From positions 2,808,001 through 2,872,000 of the forward strand of contig NC_084888.1 of NCBI RefSeq assembly GCF_958979055.1: a DNA stretch of 64,000 bases, written 5' to 3'. Within the stretch, counting starts at the first letter, position 1; each line of letters opens with the position of its first letter. This DNA is from Alnus glutinosa. Lineage: Eukaryota > Streptophyta > Magnoliopsida > Fagales > Betulaceae. Shown here piece after piece: positions 24,101-37,100 of the stretch. A model generated the notes under the pieces. That model made no database searches. It saw nothing but the letters and a program-made list of their open reading frames with translations, and was not told where the DNA came from. A program made the translations under genes and the position numbers.

Positions 24101-25790
24101 CTGCATCCGCTGATCAGGCATTACATCTTTAGATCCAATCAAATGTGTTGATGAGACACCAGACAGATTTTGTCTCACTTTTACAGCTCCAACACCACTA
24201 GCAGATGCATTCCATAAGTCCATTCCAATATTCAAATTAGTTTCAGGCATAGAGACAGGCTTCTCAAGTACTGAAGCTTCAGCAATGGCCCCAACAGTGT
24301 TACTCTGTGCATTAACTCCTAAGGAGGTTATAGTGAGTACAAAACTATCACACCCAAAGTAAAACAAGCAAGAGCCATTTAGGTTGAAGATGAAAAATAT
24401 ACCATCTGCAAGCATATCGTGAAAAAATCCCTTCTTACTTCCAGCAAAATCCTACAGAGTTGGGAACGTTTTCATTAGACCAAAAAAAAAAAAATACATT
24501 ATATCAACAGGTCAATGAAACTCCAACACTATAAATCTTTCAATAATTAGGACATAGGCATACATAAACCAGCCAACATGGTCAAGTGAGAAAGCAGACC
24601 TATTGATATTGATATAATGTACCTTTTGGTCATTATTCTCATCTCTTGCATCTGATGCACCCTCGATACCACTTTCAGCACTATTAACCAGAGGGGAAGA
24701 TAAAACAGGGAGAAGCAAATTTCTGATCAAAATGTCGTGGGGATTTAAAAAAAAAAAAATTAACAAAAGAAAAAAAAACATTAATTTAAACCCAGTGCAA
24801 AGGAGAAATGATGCAAAAATAAGTCAAAAGAAGATCCAAAACTACACTAAGGTTGCTGAACCTTTGTGACGCACCATCATTTCCTGCACTTGAAGCTGCT
24901 TGTGCACTTTCTTCAGCCTTGCCTAAACTTCCAGAAGTTGATTTGAATTTTTTAGCAGACACTCGATCCTTTCCATAAGGGCCCTTCTCTTCCAACTGTG
25001 CATTGATCTGTATTGGGTTTGGAGTCTAGAGAATATATAGTAAACAAACTTAGATAACAAATTCATAAACTCTTAAGTATTTAACAGCAGCAGGGGTGTG
25101 CTTGTTAGACGTGTGAGCACATGCGTTTGTATAGTAAAATAAATGGTGTAAGGAAAATGAAAGTGACTAGGAATCTAGGATTACCGTAGTAATAATTGGA
25201 TGAGCATAAACTCCCCATGGAGGATATAAACCAGGGTAGAGAATTGGCAACCCATACGGTGAGATCAACGGGTGCTGAAAAATTGCCAATAAGAATGAAA
25301 ATAAGAACCTTTTATCTTATAGAGAATGTATCCCTCCACATGATCCAAAAAAGAGATATATTCACCTGGCTTCCCCATAGGTAGGGGTGGGGAGTTGGAG
25401 AAGCAACCGTTGAGACAAAAAATGGAGGTGGCATAGCTCCAGGACCATAATAAGCCTAAACAGGAAGCTCATCTATAAGCTACTAACATTGATTATCTGT
25501 ATAACTAATCTATATAAAGTCAAAAATCAATTAAAAAATTCAAGGTAAAAAAACAATTGAAAAAAAAAAAACTAAACATATTCTCATCACGAACCTGCAT
25601 AGAGCTTGACCAATCAGGATAAGGCGGTGTTGGTATTTCCTGTAAATAGAAATGAGAATGCTTTACAACCAAAAAAAAAAAAAAGAAATGTAAAAAAATA
25701 AAATAAGGGTTAAGAGGAAGACGAGGATACTTGAGCTGAAGAAGCTGGTTTGGAAGGCTTAGAAGGTTTGCTCTCTTCCCCTGTCCCCAT
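24101..25790 (-). CDS. G-box-binding factor (GBF1-type) N-terminal MFMR exons
   Basis: Eight exons: 25790-25731, 25639-25595, 25455-25366, 25274-25185, 25025-24862, 24680-24623, 24451-24403 and 24318-24101, all with GT-AG ends and compatible phases, giving 258 residues. The protein opens MGTGEESKPSKPSKP and carries the MFMR signature: PYPDWSSSMQAYYG, FFVSTVASPTPHPYLWG, LYPPWGVYAHP, followed by Ser/Gly-rich and acidic stretches (GNDGASQSAESG), MLADG and NLNIGMDLWNA. In GBF1 (bZIP41) this proline-rich region modulates transcription and is followed by the bZIP. Here no basic region or leucine zipper follows; exon 8 ends at MPDQRMQ, exactly where the bZIP exons should join, and the next exons are FAR1-type. 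Confidence 0.88.
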
Positions 25791-27300
25791 CGAGTTGTTT
25801 CAAAAAATCCCCTTCAAGTTCTACATTTTATGACTAGATCGCTTCTATCCACAATAATATTTATGAAGCGCCTGAAAATCCCATATTGAATAACTAACAA
25901 ACAAGTTGGAACAGGCCAATATTCTTTCAAATAGCCAACCACCACAAGCGTACAAATCTAAGTGCAACTCAACTCAATCTAATCCCAAAAGTATACGAGA
26001 CTCTTGGCAACAGAACACGTAAGTACTAAGAACAAAATTATTTCGAAGTTAATCAAAGGAGCGGATGATGAAGAAGTGGTCCGGCGAATTAAAAAGTCAT
26101 ACAGGAGACAAATAAAAGTCTGCATGACATTGTTATCATCTGACCGTCCATTACTAGTTTCACGCGGAGATGCGAGACCCAATTGATGACGAAAGGGAGA
26201 AATGCTATACTTTCAATTTTTTTTGCGTCTTTTTGAATAAAGTTCGAGGTGTATTCTTAGAGGCACAGGGCCACCTCCATGTTGAAGTTTGCAACAGTTT
26301 CCTCATTATTTATTGTAAATCAAGTATTAATAGCTGGTTTTGTAAATAATTGGTTTTCTCTTGAACTATAGTGTTTAGTCACCATTGCTAAGTTCACCTC
26401 AGGACAAGCAAGACCGCGAGCAAGGTCCAACCTTAAGGTCAGGTACACTCCCCAACAACAGACAAGCACCTCAGAACACTGGCTCGTTTAAGTTGGATGG
26501 GATGGTTGGCGCTTGGCGGCGACAGCCAAAGTGAATTATTGACACCTCAAGGCTCGCCTCTTGACTAATCGGACCAAACCAGCAACAAGGGGTTTAGGAC
26601 TTGTAGACCGGCAGCATTGCTCAGTTGCATATCTTGTTTTACTCTACTTTTTTTCTTCTTCTTTTTGAGGGGTAAGGGGTTCAGGACTTGTAGACTTTCT
26701 TACGACACCGAAAGAGGACCAAATAACCATCGAAAGAAGAATCCAAGCTCTGGTTTGAAAAAACTTTGCCCACAGTCCAATCATCAACACAACCCAACTC
26801 AACCCACTTCAACCACACAAGAATTACACCATGAAACAGTATATCTCATCAGAAATAGAAACACATCAGATTTTGAAGAGAAAACTCATCAGGCGTCCTC
26901 GACGGCAGCGTACCTGGCGGTGTGCTGTGGTTGTGGCTCGAGAGTGAGAGAGCTGGGGCTTGAAATTTGGGCGGAACTAGCGGCAGCGTCGCAATTCAGC
27001 TTACAGGTCGCCTGAGAATGGTGGTTGTGGTGGAGGAGGGGTCGCATAGGGAGAAAAATTAGAGCTGAGCGGGGAAGGGAAATATGGGGGGGAATTTTGT
27101 GGGGAGTATTGTTTTCCCGCGAATGAATTTTGGGAAGTAGCCTTTTTCCCGCGAACGAATTTTGTTTTTTATTTTTTTTAAGCGGTTGATGTGGCATGGC
27201 TAGTAGGCCTGCCACGTCAAATTCGTCAATAAAGGTCGTGTGAAAAGTAACATTTTTTTTTTTTTTTTTTTTAGAGTAATGATATCTTCCTTCGGCAAAC
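25791..27300 (-). promoter_or_regulatory. upstream region of the chimeric gene, unit 1
   Basis: The region corresponds to 48246-49690 of unit 2 and is conserved over most of its length. It probably holds a non-coding first exon and promoter captured with the GBF1 part. Near 27183-27221 an imperfect inverted pair GATGTGGCA / TGCCACGTCAA contains an ACGT core, the type of site bZIP factors bind. I cannot place the transcription start. Confidence 0.4.
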
Positions 27301-27531
27301 AAATTGATTGACCATGATATCACCAACCATATTTGCCGGATATTGTTTATGTTACTTGATGAGTGACATGCTACAAGAAGTTCATCGAATCAAACAGAGA
27401 TTTTCATCAATTTTATTATTTGAATAGCTAATAATTTAAGCAATAAATATGAAAGAATTAATATGAGACCCATTTATGTAAAACAGATGGGCAAGCGATC
27501 CAAAATTAATTTGGATAGGTGGGTCCATACC

Positions 27532-27702
27532 GACTCTCTCACATTTGCTAATAATCTGAACAACAAAATTGTTGAAAATCCGAATCTCATGGAAATGCTA
27601 TCCAAGCCTAAGTAATTGACTCTCTCACATTTGCTAATAATCTGAACAACAAAATTGTTGAAAATCCGAATCCCATAAAAATGCTATCCAAGCCTAAGTA
27701 AT
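27532..27702 (+). repeat. 86-bp tandem duplication
   Basis: A block starting GACTCTCTCACATTTGC at 27532 repeats from 27618, about 97 percent alike by eye. It lies between the two large duplicated units and is non-coding. Confidence 0.9.
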
Positions 27703-27859
27703 ATCTCCTGATTGGCCTATTAGCTTCTACCTTCAAGCAACTTGGCTCTTCAACCTTTGGATGGGCAATGATACACAAGAAAGTCTCAATGATGGTATAT
27801 CCTTGGAAGTCAAAAATTATAGAAACTCGTATAACATTTTTTCTTCATTCACTAGGTAC

Positions 27860-29399
27860 CAAAAAAAAAAAAGGAAGGAAAAAAAGTAAAGAAAAATACT
27901 CCTTGTATCTACCTTTGTGCATTTTTCATTTGGCATATGAGTTTTCGCAGCACTTGAGGAGTTTATTCTCACTTATGTTTTGATGTTGATCGATATTTGT
28001 AATTATCTCAATCTTAATTTGCCTCTTTACTTCAAAATTTGGAAAAATGATTCCCTTACAACTCTTACACAACCCTTTCTCACATTGTGTGGGACCCATA
28101 TGCATGGGTCCCACACAATGTGAGAGGAGTTGGATGAGAGCTGTGTGGGAGGAGTTGTGCACTAATCACTTCTCTTAAAATTTGTCACATTTCTAAATGA
28201 TATTCGGAGGTGGGCGTTGGGTGGAGATCTTGCCCCTCTTAAAAAATAAAAAATAAAAACCTTTAAAATTATGAATGCATGACGTGTTTTATCACTTTTA
28301 ACCTACACCTTCAAATTTTTCTTTCTATCTTTCTCATTGTGATTCATCAAAGTGCAAGTTCTGTTAGTTGTTACAGTGTTACTCGATCAGTCTCTTCCAT
28401 CGGACAAGGAAGAGCACAGGTGCAGCGAGTCGTTGACGTTCACTGCACGAGTGGAATACTACTTAGTCAAGTAGAAGGGCCAACCTAAGAGCGAGACAAG
28501 TTGGGAATGGGCTGAAACTTATGATTCGATGGCCAAGTCATTGAGTACTGGACGTCCGGCAGAGCGACTCTCAATGAGGACGCTGAGACTTCTCGAAAAA
28601 AAATAAAAAAAAAATTGGCTTTATCCGCCTTTACTAAAGATCTCTTCCAAGAAATTAAAAGAGGAAGGCCTTGGGGTAAAAAGTATTGAAACTTGGAATC
28701 TGGCAGCCGTGACTCATGAGACTCTGGACTGAGGTACGTAGTGCTACACTGTAAGTAAGCTTATTTTCATATAAATCTTCCCTCCTTTAACACATGGGAA
28801 GTAAACTATGTGTTAGTGTCAAAGGATATGGCGATGGCGGTGTTACTTGTTAGGGTAGACTAGCAGTAAGTTTGTTTGTGTTAAAAAAACAAATTACTTG
28901 TAACTGTGTAAGTTTCTAACCTGTAGGCTTGTAGCTGTAACAAGTAACAACATCCCCTTCTCTTTTACGGATCCAACCCCTAAGGTATAGCTAGGCTGCC
29001 CCATAAGCACTCGTAACGTTATTTCAATATTTTTTTTGCACTGAAGCCTATTTTCGATATGCTTGATATGCAAAATGTTATTGTATCGGCCTACAAAACA
29101 CAAAGCCACCTCAGCTTGGGCCCGGAGCTCTTCCAAGAAATTGCTTATGAAGTTTACTGCAAATCACTGTAAAAACCATACACCATTCCAAATGTTATTC
29201 GCTTACAAAAACCATACACCACAATCAGCCAACTACAGACTCAAAATCCTTGTAACGTAATAAAAAAGCAAAAAGGCACAACCCAAGTACACAAAGAATA
29301 TACAAGATAGAAGCCTAGCAAGTAGCGGATAACATCTCCTAAAAGCACTAGCTGAAAATAAGAGAACCTCCATACAAACAAACCAACAGGCTCAATCGC
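27860..29399. other. left end of duplicated unit 2
   Basis: The stretch 27916-28206 matches 16353-16508 apart from the inserted foldback element at 28041-28174. From 29097 the sequence matches unit 1 from 17856. At about 29257-29330 unit 2 has extra sequence that reads as a short reversed LINE tail (A/T-rich with GGCACAACCCAAGTACAC). No gene is seen from 28200 to 29090. Confidence 0.5.
28041..28174. mobile_element. foldback MITE, member c, with empty-site comparison
   Basis: A 134-bp near-palindrome with the core CACATTGTGTGGGACCC / GGGTCCCACACAATGTG. Flanks TCAAAATTT and TTAAAATTT give a 9-bp duplication with one mismatch. The homologous unit 1 sequence near 16466-16482 reads straight through without the element, so its borders are supported by an empty site. 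Confidence 0.8.
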
Positions 29400-31630
29400 T
29401 TAGTAGTCAAAGAGGCTGAAACCAATATCCTGCAGCAAAACAAATTCGTAAGTTGGCACAATAATCAAACATGTCTAAATTATAAAAAACTAAAAAAAAA
29501 AAGAAAAAGAAAAGAAAAGAAAAGGGAGAATGGCAAGGACATAACACTGTAGATTGACAATAGCACGAGAGAGAAGAATCAATCTAGGTTCTTATAAGCA
29601 AAACATTACATAATCACTAGCGCCACCACCAGCAGGTATTGATGCCAACTTTTCCCTCCCAACTGCAATCAACTCGGTGATTTCTTGAGAACCCTGCAAG
29701 AATTTAATACTTTTGACTCTTACAAATATATAAATCCATAAGAATAAAACATTCCATCAAGCCCACTAATTGTTTTGTATACCCGAGTAACTACATTATC
29801 TTGAGTTCCAATTACATAAACAAGCTGAGTATCGCTTACCAAAGGCAATGGAGCTTCACTTGTGTTCACTTCACCTTCTTGCGTTGCTTGGAAAGTCTTC
29901 AATAAAAAAATGTACCAAGTGTATTATAATATGCCTAAAAAAGTCTGAATGTACATGTGTTTTTAATAAGCATAATCAAACACATGTAAAGGAAAGAAAA
30001 ATAAGTAACCTGAGTTTTTCTTCTCTTGTGCTTGGCATTGTTGTCACTCGGTTGTTTTCTTTTTGCTTGTAACCCCTTCACCACTTTTTCTACTGGAGGC
30101 ATCACCTTTCTTTTTAAAGGTGACCTTTTCTTCGAACCACGAGAGAACTAAGCACCTTATTACTTTTCACTATCACACCATCAATGGCTTCATTACACAT
30201 AGAAGATGCACTTGGAAGGTGATGGGAAGGTGGACTAGGTTCACACCTTAAGCCATAGTATTTCACCTTTAACATATCTACATGATGCATGACATCCATG
30301 TAATGGTCCTCGCTTGTTGCTGTGATCGATGCAACTTCACAAAAAATTTTCATCATGTGGTCATATCTTTGTACATCAGGGTTGCCCCTCAAATCATCAT
30401 ATTTTGTTCGCTTCAAGTCTTTCCTCCATCGGTCAAGAATATATTTTGCTGGCAACGATCTAACTTTTTTTAGGTTTAATACAATAAGGGCATGACTACA
30501 CAAGATTCCTCTACATTCAAACAACCCACAAGTGCATTTTACTTCACATTCATCTTCATTGAAGTAAACACAAAATCTTAATTCTTTTATGTAGTCATCC
30601 ACTTTAACCTCATTAGACACTTGATAGGTAGACATTCCATCTTCACTTTTAAGAAGAGAGTAATCACAATACATCAAGCACCTAAACTCTCCCTGAACTT
30701 CTTTGAACTTTGCATTGGTGTAAACATTTTGCAATTTCTTCTCAATGGGGTAATGGGATATACATGGAATGGAGCAACTAAAAGAATTGAAATTAGTTGC
30801 TCTCTCATTCAAAACCTTTCTCCTCAAAGCATGATCAATTTGGTCAATAAATTCCTTCAACATGCTCCCCGAGTGCACATAACTATCAAAAAATGGATTC
30901 ATACTTTCACTCCGTTGTGTAGTACTCATTCCGGCCCAAAATATATCTTTCACATACGTTGGTACCCAATGAGTCCGCTCACTATATAACCCACACAACT
31001 ATGCATTATCCTAAAGATTATAATTCTCAAGTAGACTTTGCCAACTCTCATCGAACTCAGCACACGTTTGAGAATCATACAGACAAGTTTCTATGGCATT
31101 CTTCAAGCCACAAGTGTATTGAGCATGTGATCCAAGCTTTTTTGGAAATTTTCTCACAATGTGCCATAGACAAAATCTATGTCGGACTCTAGGAAAAATT
31201 CTTGCAATTGCACTTTTCATAGCCCTATCTTGATCTGTTACAATTACACTTGGATCTCGGCCGCTCATGTATTTCAACCATGTTTCAAACAACCAAACAA
31301 ATGTGTTTGTATCCTCACCTGATAGTAATCCCGCCCCCAAAGATATTAACTGACCATGATGATTCACTCCCACGAAAGAAGCAAATGGCATTCTGCATCT
31401 ATTAGTCATGTGGGTCATCTCAAATGTAGCGACATCTCCAAAATACTCATACACTGCCTTATTTATTGCATCAGCCTAAAACACATTTCTTAACCTAGAT
31501 TCATCATCCAAATCCATCACAGCATAGAAGCCATCATTCATTTCTTGCATTCTAGTGAAATAGTCATGAAGTACTCCATCACCTCCTTTGTCGAGTCGAA
31601 GATATCTTGCCTTGTCAATAAAATTCTGAC

Positions 31631-31878
31631 TTGCATTTTTTGGTGCGTGTGGAAAGAAAGGAATCGAAGGTGTTTTGAAAACTTGGAGGGTTCCTTGGAG
31701 GAGGTGTTAGAGTCTTTTTTGCTTACTTTGTATAATTGGTCGATGGCCTTTTTGTACCCTCTTTCAGTCAGCTATGCTGATTTTATTGTTCGTTTTTCTC
31801 TTTCTAGTTAGGTGTTTCCTTTTGTATACGTCCAGTGTACTGAGGGGCGCCTTACGCTTTCAATAAGACTATTATTAC
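31631..31878 (+). mobile_element. 5'-truncated LINE with 14-bp target duplication
   Basis: The insert interrupts the FAR1 exon of unit 2 and is bordered by AATAAAATTCTGAC at 31617-31630 and 31879-31892. It encodes the last part of a LINE ORF2 (FWCVWKERNRRCFE, then YADFIVRF) and ends with GGGGCGCCTTACGC, CAATAAGACTATTATTACTTATC-like tail and an A run. Unit 1 gives the empty site at about 23150. Confidence 0.92.
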
Positions 31879-33546
31879 TTATCAAAAAAATAAAATTCTG
31901 ACAATTTTTCTCTATAAATGGAAGATTCTCATAACCCTCAGCTTCAACAACGAGAAAGTTAAAGTTCTTCATCATACCTACTCCAGCTCTATTATTTAGT
32001 TCGAACTTTCTTTTCACAATAGGTGCTAACTTCCTATTGCATCGAAAAGATTTGGTTTTGCTCGGGTTTAAAGCATGATTATGGTCAACCTCAACAGTAG
32101 TCAAAAACCACGCTCCATCAACTAACTGTGCATTGATCTTAGCCTTACACCCTGTTTTTTTGTTGGATTTGACTTACCAATATTACTTGCCTTGGTTTTT
32201 GTCTTGCCATAATGAGCACATGCAAGGGTGAGGTATTTTACACTCCCACATGGTTTATTTTTACTTCCTTTATGTATCACCCCAAAACCCACTTGTTGAG
32301 CATACTGCTTATAATATAAGGAAAGTTCTTGTTTGGAACTAAACCTCATTCCGTTCTTGGGTTCTTTAACATTTTGATCGTATTGTACGTTATTGTCCTC
32401 CTTATCATACAACTCTAAATCACATATAGTTCATTTCTATCTATATCAAATAGAAGAAAACAAAGTTAAGAGGAACCAGTCACAAGTGTTACAACTATGA
32501 ATAATGACATTCACTAAACGACATTCAACAAATAGAGTAAAATCTAGTAATAAGAAAGAAACTCAATGATATTAAAGTTAGAGTGTAAAGCCCAACTAAC
32601 CAATTTGGGGACAACTTTGAGGACCGAAGCATCGTCATTTGGAATCTATGAAAGCAAAGAATCATTAGGTTCATAACTTGCAACCTGGCCACTATTTACA
32701 TGTAATATATTTTATCTGTTGAAGCAGCATATAGATACCTTGCATCTGGAGTAACATAATTTACACTATTTACATTGAGAATTGGGATGGGAAACGACAA
32801 ATACTTGAGGGGAAACCTTTTAAGACTCCTACCTGCATCTGCTACTCAGGCGTTGGATGGAAACCTTCAGATCCAATCACAAGTGCTGATGAGGTACCAG
32901 ATGGATTTTGTGTCACTTTTGCAGCTCCAGCACCACCAGCGGATGCATTACAGAAGTCTATTCCAATATTCAAATTACTTGCAGGCATAGAGACAAGCTT
33001 CTCAGGTACTGAAGCTTCAACAATGGCCCCAACAGTGTTACTTTGTGCATTGGCTCCTAAAGAAGTTATAGTGAGTAGAAAATTATCACAGCCAAAGTAA
33101 CTTATGCAGGAACCGTTTAGGTTGAAGATGAAATATATACCATCTGCAAGCCTCTGGTGCAAAGTTCCCTTCATATTTTCAGCAAAATCCTACAGAGTTG
33201 GGCATGTTTTCATAAGACAAAAAAATACATCATTTTTTTTTGTTTGGTAAGTTTTAATTTTTTTTATTTTTTTTGTAAGTACAAAAAAAAATGCATCATA
33301 TCAATGGGCCAATGAAACGCCAACACTATAAATATTTCAATAATTAGGACATAGGCAGGGGCAGAAGCACGTATACCCTAGTCCCCCCAAAATTTTAAAA
33401 TCTGTCACGGGTGCATTATTCTACGGCTAGTTTCTTCTACGGCTAGTTGGGAAGTGAAGTTGTTGGTGCGAAGGCTTGTGAAGGGAGCTTGATGGCAGCA
33501 CACGTGGAGTCTATTAGTTGGTGGAGTGGATTACGCTAATGGCAGA

Positions 33547-34138
33547 TGTGACGTCCCACATCGCCTAGGAATGAGGATGTGCTTATATGTATAAATGCAC
33601 CCTATATGACACAACGCGTTTTAAAGCCGTGATGGCAATGAACCTATCAGAACTCCGCAGTTAAGCGAGCCGATGCGAGAGCAATTCCAGGATGGGTGAC
33701 CTCCTGGGAAGTCTGGTATGGGGAGCCAAAAGCGGACAGTATTGTGTCATTGGGGGTGGATCGTTACAAATGGTATCAGAGCCATTGCCCAGCCTGAGAT
33801 GGTGGGAGCGTGCACAAGCCCAAGAGGGTTGTCGGCGGGCACTCGCTGGGATGCCAAGAATGGGGTGATCCCATGAGGGTCGTCAGCGAGGACGCTGGGT
33901 CCCAAGGGGGGGTGATTGTGACGTCCCACATCGCCTGAGAATGAGGATGTGCTTATATGTATAAATGCACCCTATATGACACAACGCGTTTTAAAGCCGT
34001 GATGGCAATGAACCTATCAGAACTCCGCAGTTAAGCGAGCCGCTGCGAGAGCAATCTCAGGATGGGTGACCTCCTGGGAAGTCTGGTATGGGGAGCCAAA
34101 AGAGGTCAGTATTGTGTCATTGGGGGTGGATCGTTACA
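33547..34138 (+). mobile_element. Cassandra TRIM (5S rRNA-bearing) inside the gypsy 5' LTR
   Basis: Two 222-bp terminal repeats (33547-33768 and 33917-34138), TGTGACGTCC to CGTTACA, surround about 150 bp with a TGGTATCAGAGC primer site and an AAGGGGGGG purine tract. Each repeat contains a 5S rRNA-derived block (ATCAGAACTCCGCAGTTAAG, then GGATGGGTGACCTCCTGGGA), the hallmark of Cassandra. Target copies GCAGA and GCAGC flank it. It encodes no protein and depends on other elements for movement. The two repeats differ at several positions. Confidence 0.93.
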
Positions 34139-37100
34139 GCAGCTGTAATCCGGTTGAGTTTAGTTACGCACGTGTTAAGAATTGTTAGTTAGTTTAACTG
34201 TATTCTAGTAGTTGTTGTAAGTAATTGAAAGAAGCTTTATAAGCTGTAGTTAGCGTTTGTAATTGATATCTTGGATCATTGTTGTTCATTGAACAAAGGA
34301 GATTTGCACTCTCGAACGTGCCTGGAGAGTAGCCTTCTCGAATTTGGCTGATTCTATAAAATTTCAGAAGTTCATTCTTTTCTTCCTCAATTCTTCTTCT
34401 TTTTTACATTTTATACACTGATTTTTCATAACAGTTGAAGACAACTGTTACAAGTGGTATCAGAGCCCACTGATCTTATCACGCTTATGAGAACAAGATC
34501 TACGGGTATGGCAGACGAAGGACTGGTTTCAAAGGAGATGAAAGCTCTTGGGAGCCGAATGGATCAGATGCAGTCACAATTGTTGATGGTTCAGACAGTT
34601 GGTCAAACGGAGCTGCTGCAGCAGGTGCAGAAATTGATCGATGCGAACAATATGAAGCTCCAGGAGATGTGGGGAGCTACACAACGACAATCTCAGAAGG
34701 ATAAAGGTGTTTGCCCAGATGTTATGGGGCAGAGTTTCTATGAAGGGGAGCCTTCAGGTCAAGAAGGGCATCATTCCGGTGATGGGTTCCAGACTAGGTC
34801 TATGAAGTTCGATTTTCCTCGCTTTGATGGGGAGGATCCGGAGACTTGGAGTTCTAGAGCGGGGCAATTTTTTGATTATTATTGCACACCTGATAAACAG
34901 AGATTGTCTATATCCTCATTCCACATGGAAGGTAAGGCTTTATCTTGGTTTCAAGAATTAAAGTCTAGTGGTAGTTTATCTTCTTGGGATGAATTTTTAC
35001 GGGCCATGAAGATTCGGTTTGGTAAGGGGTCTTACGATGACCCCATGGAAAATCTCACCAACCTTAAGCAAGTTGGGTCCTTAGAAGATTATAAAACTCA
35101 ATTTGACACCTTAGCCACTAAGGTGCATGCTTTGCCTGATTTTCATAAATTGAGTATGTTTCTTTGAGGGTTAAGGGATGAAATTCGGTTGCCTGTTAGA
35201 ATGTTTAATCCCAAAACCTTAATCGATGCTTATTCGTTAGCTCGGATTCAAGAGGAAAATGTTAAGGCTAATCGAAGAGTCAGTAGGCCTGCTTGGCATA
35301 ATTCCTCTTATAATCAGTCGTATTCAGGGGGAAATATTGATTTTATTGGGGGATACCCTAAAGGCAGTGGGTATAATGGCCCTAGAATGAATTTGTCTGT
35401 TCCACCAAGACAATCACATGGTCAGTCATGGGCTGCTAATCAGGGTAGCAAGGAGGGGGGTACTCAAGGGAAGCCTCAGCCCTTAGTCCCTATTCAGAAA
35501 ATTTCCCAAGCCTAGATGGAAGATAGGCGTAAAAGAGGGTTGTGTTATACATGTGATTCTAAATGGGTTCGGGGGCATGTCTGTAGTGTTCCTAAGTTGT
35601 TCTTGATTGAAGCTATACAGGAAGAAGTTAATACAAATATTGGTGAGTTACCTCAAGAGGAGGAAGATCCGGGTGAATTTTTTTTGGAGGAATTTCCAGA
35701 AATTTCCCTCAATGCTATCATTGGGACACCTAGTCCCAAAACAATGAGATTGGTAGGCATTGTAAAGTTTCATAACTTGACCATCCTTATTGACTCGGGG
35801 AGCACTCATAACTTCTTAGATGTGAAATTTGCTGCTAGTTTGGGTTTTAAACCGTTGCAAGGGGAAGAAATTTCAGTAAGAGTAGCTAATGGTCAGAAGG
35901 TGCTTAGTCCAGGGAGTTGTAAGGCTGTGTGTATTAAGTTGCAAGGGTTCTCTTTTCAAACCGATTTGTTCATCCTCTCGTTAGCAGGGTGTGATATGGT
36001 TTTAGGGATTCAATGGTTGCAAACATTGGGCCCTATATTATGGGATTTTGTTGCATTAAAGACGCAGTTTTCCTTTCAAGGACAGCAGTATGTATTACAG
36101 GGTATTCAGCAAGGACCTCAAGTGAATATGATAGAGGCAGATACTTTTAAATTTCCTAGAGCCGAAAGTAAAGGGGTATTGCTTCAGCTGATGGCCACTG
36201 AACCTCTCTTGCATTCTAAACCTCCTGCAGTGCATGGACCTGTGCAGGATCTTTTACAGCAATTTGAGGACATTTTCAGAGAACCAAAAGGGCTGCCTCC
36301 TCTTTGGTCGCATGATCATGCTATACCTTTACAGGATGGTGTCACTCCAGTTTCTGTGCGCCCTTACAGATACCCCTTTTATCAAAAGGAGGAAATTGAG
36401 AAGATCGTCAAGGACTTGCTCAAATCTGGTGTCATTAGGCCCAGCCACAGTCCCTTTTCTTCTCCAGTTCTGTTGGTCAGGAAAACGGATGGTACGTGGA
36501 GGATGTGCATGGATTACCGAGCACTTAATAAGGTAACCATTAAGGATAAATTTCCTATTCCTATAGTAGATGAGCTGTTGGACGAATTGTGGGGGGCTAA
36601 AATATTTTCGAAATTGGACTTAAGGTCCGGATACCATCAAATTCGAGTGGTTGAGAAGGATATCCCCAAGACGGCTTTTAGAACTCATGAGGGACATTAT
36701 GAGTTCTTAGTTATGCCTTTTGGCTTAACTAACGCCCCCTCGACTTTTCAAAGTTTAATGAACCATATTTTCAATCCATACCTTCGAAAGTTTATACTAG
36801 TATTTTTTGACGATATTCTAGTATATAGTAAGGATTTGAAATCTCATCTGGAACATTTGCAAGTTACTCTAGGGTTGTTGAGACATAATCAGCTCTATGC
36901 AAAGTTGTCAAAATGCAGAATCGGGGTGGTTGAGGTGGATTATTTGGGGCATATAGTATCGGCTGAGGGAGTATGTGCCGATCCGGGTAAAATCAAGGCT
37001 ATGGTGGACTGGCCTCTGCCCTCTAACATTAAATCTCTGAGGGGATTTCTTGGCCTTACGGGGTATTATAGAAAGTTCATTAGAGGGTATGGTTCAATTG

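Noticed and set aside
33626-33720. 5S rRNA-like sequence
   Set aside because: Not a 5S gene: it is truncated, diverged and duplicated as part of Cassandra terminal repeats.
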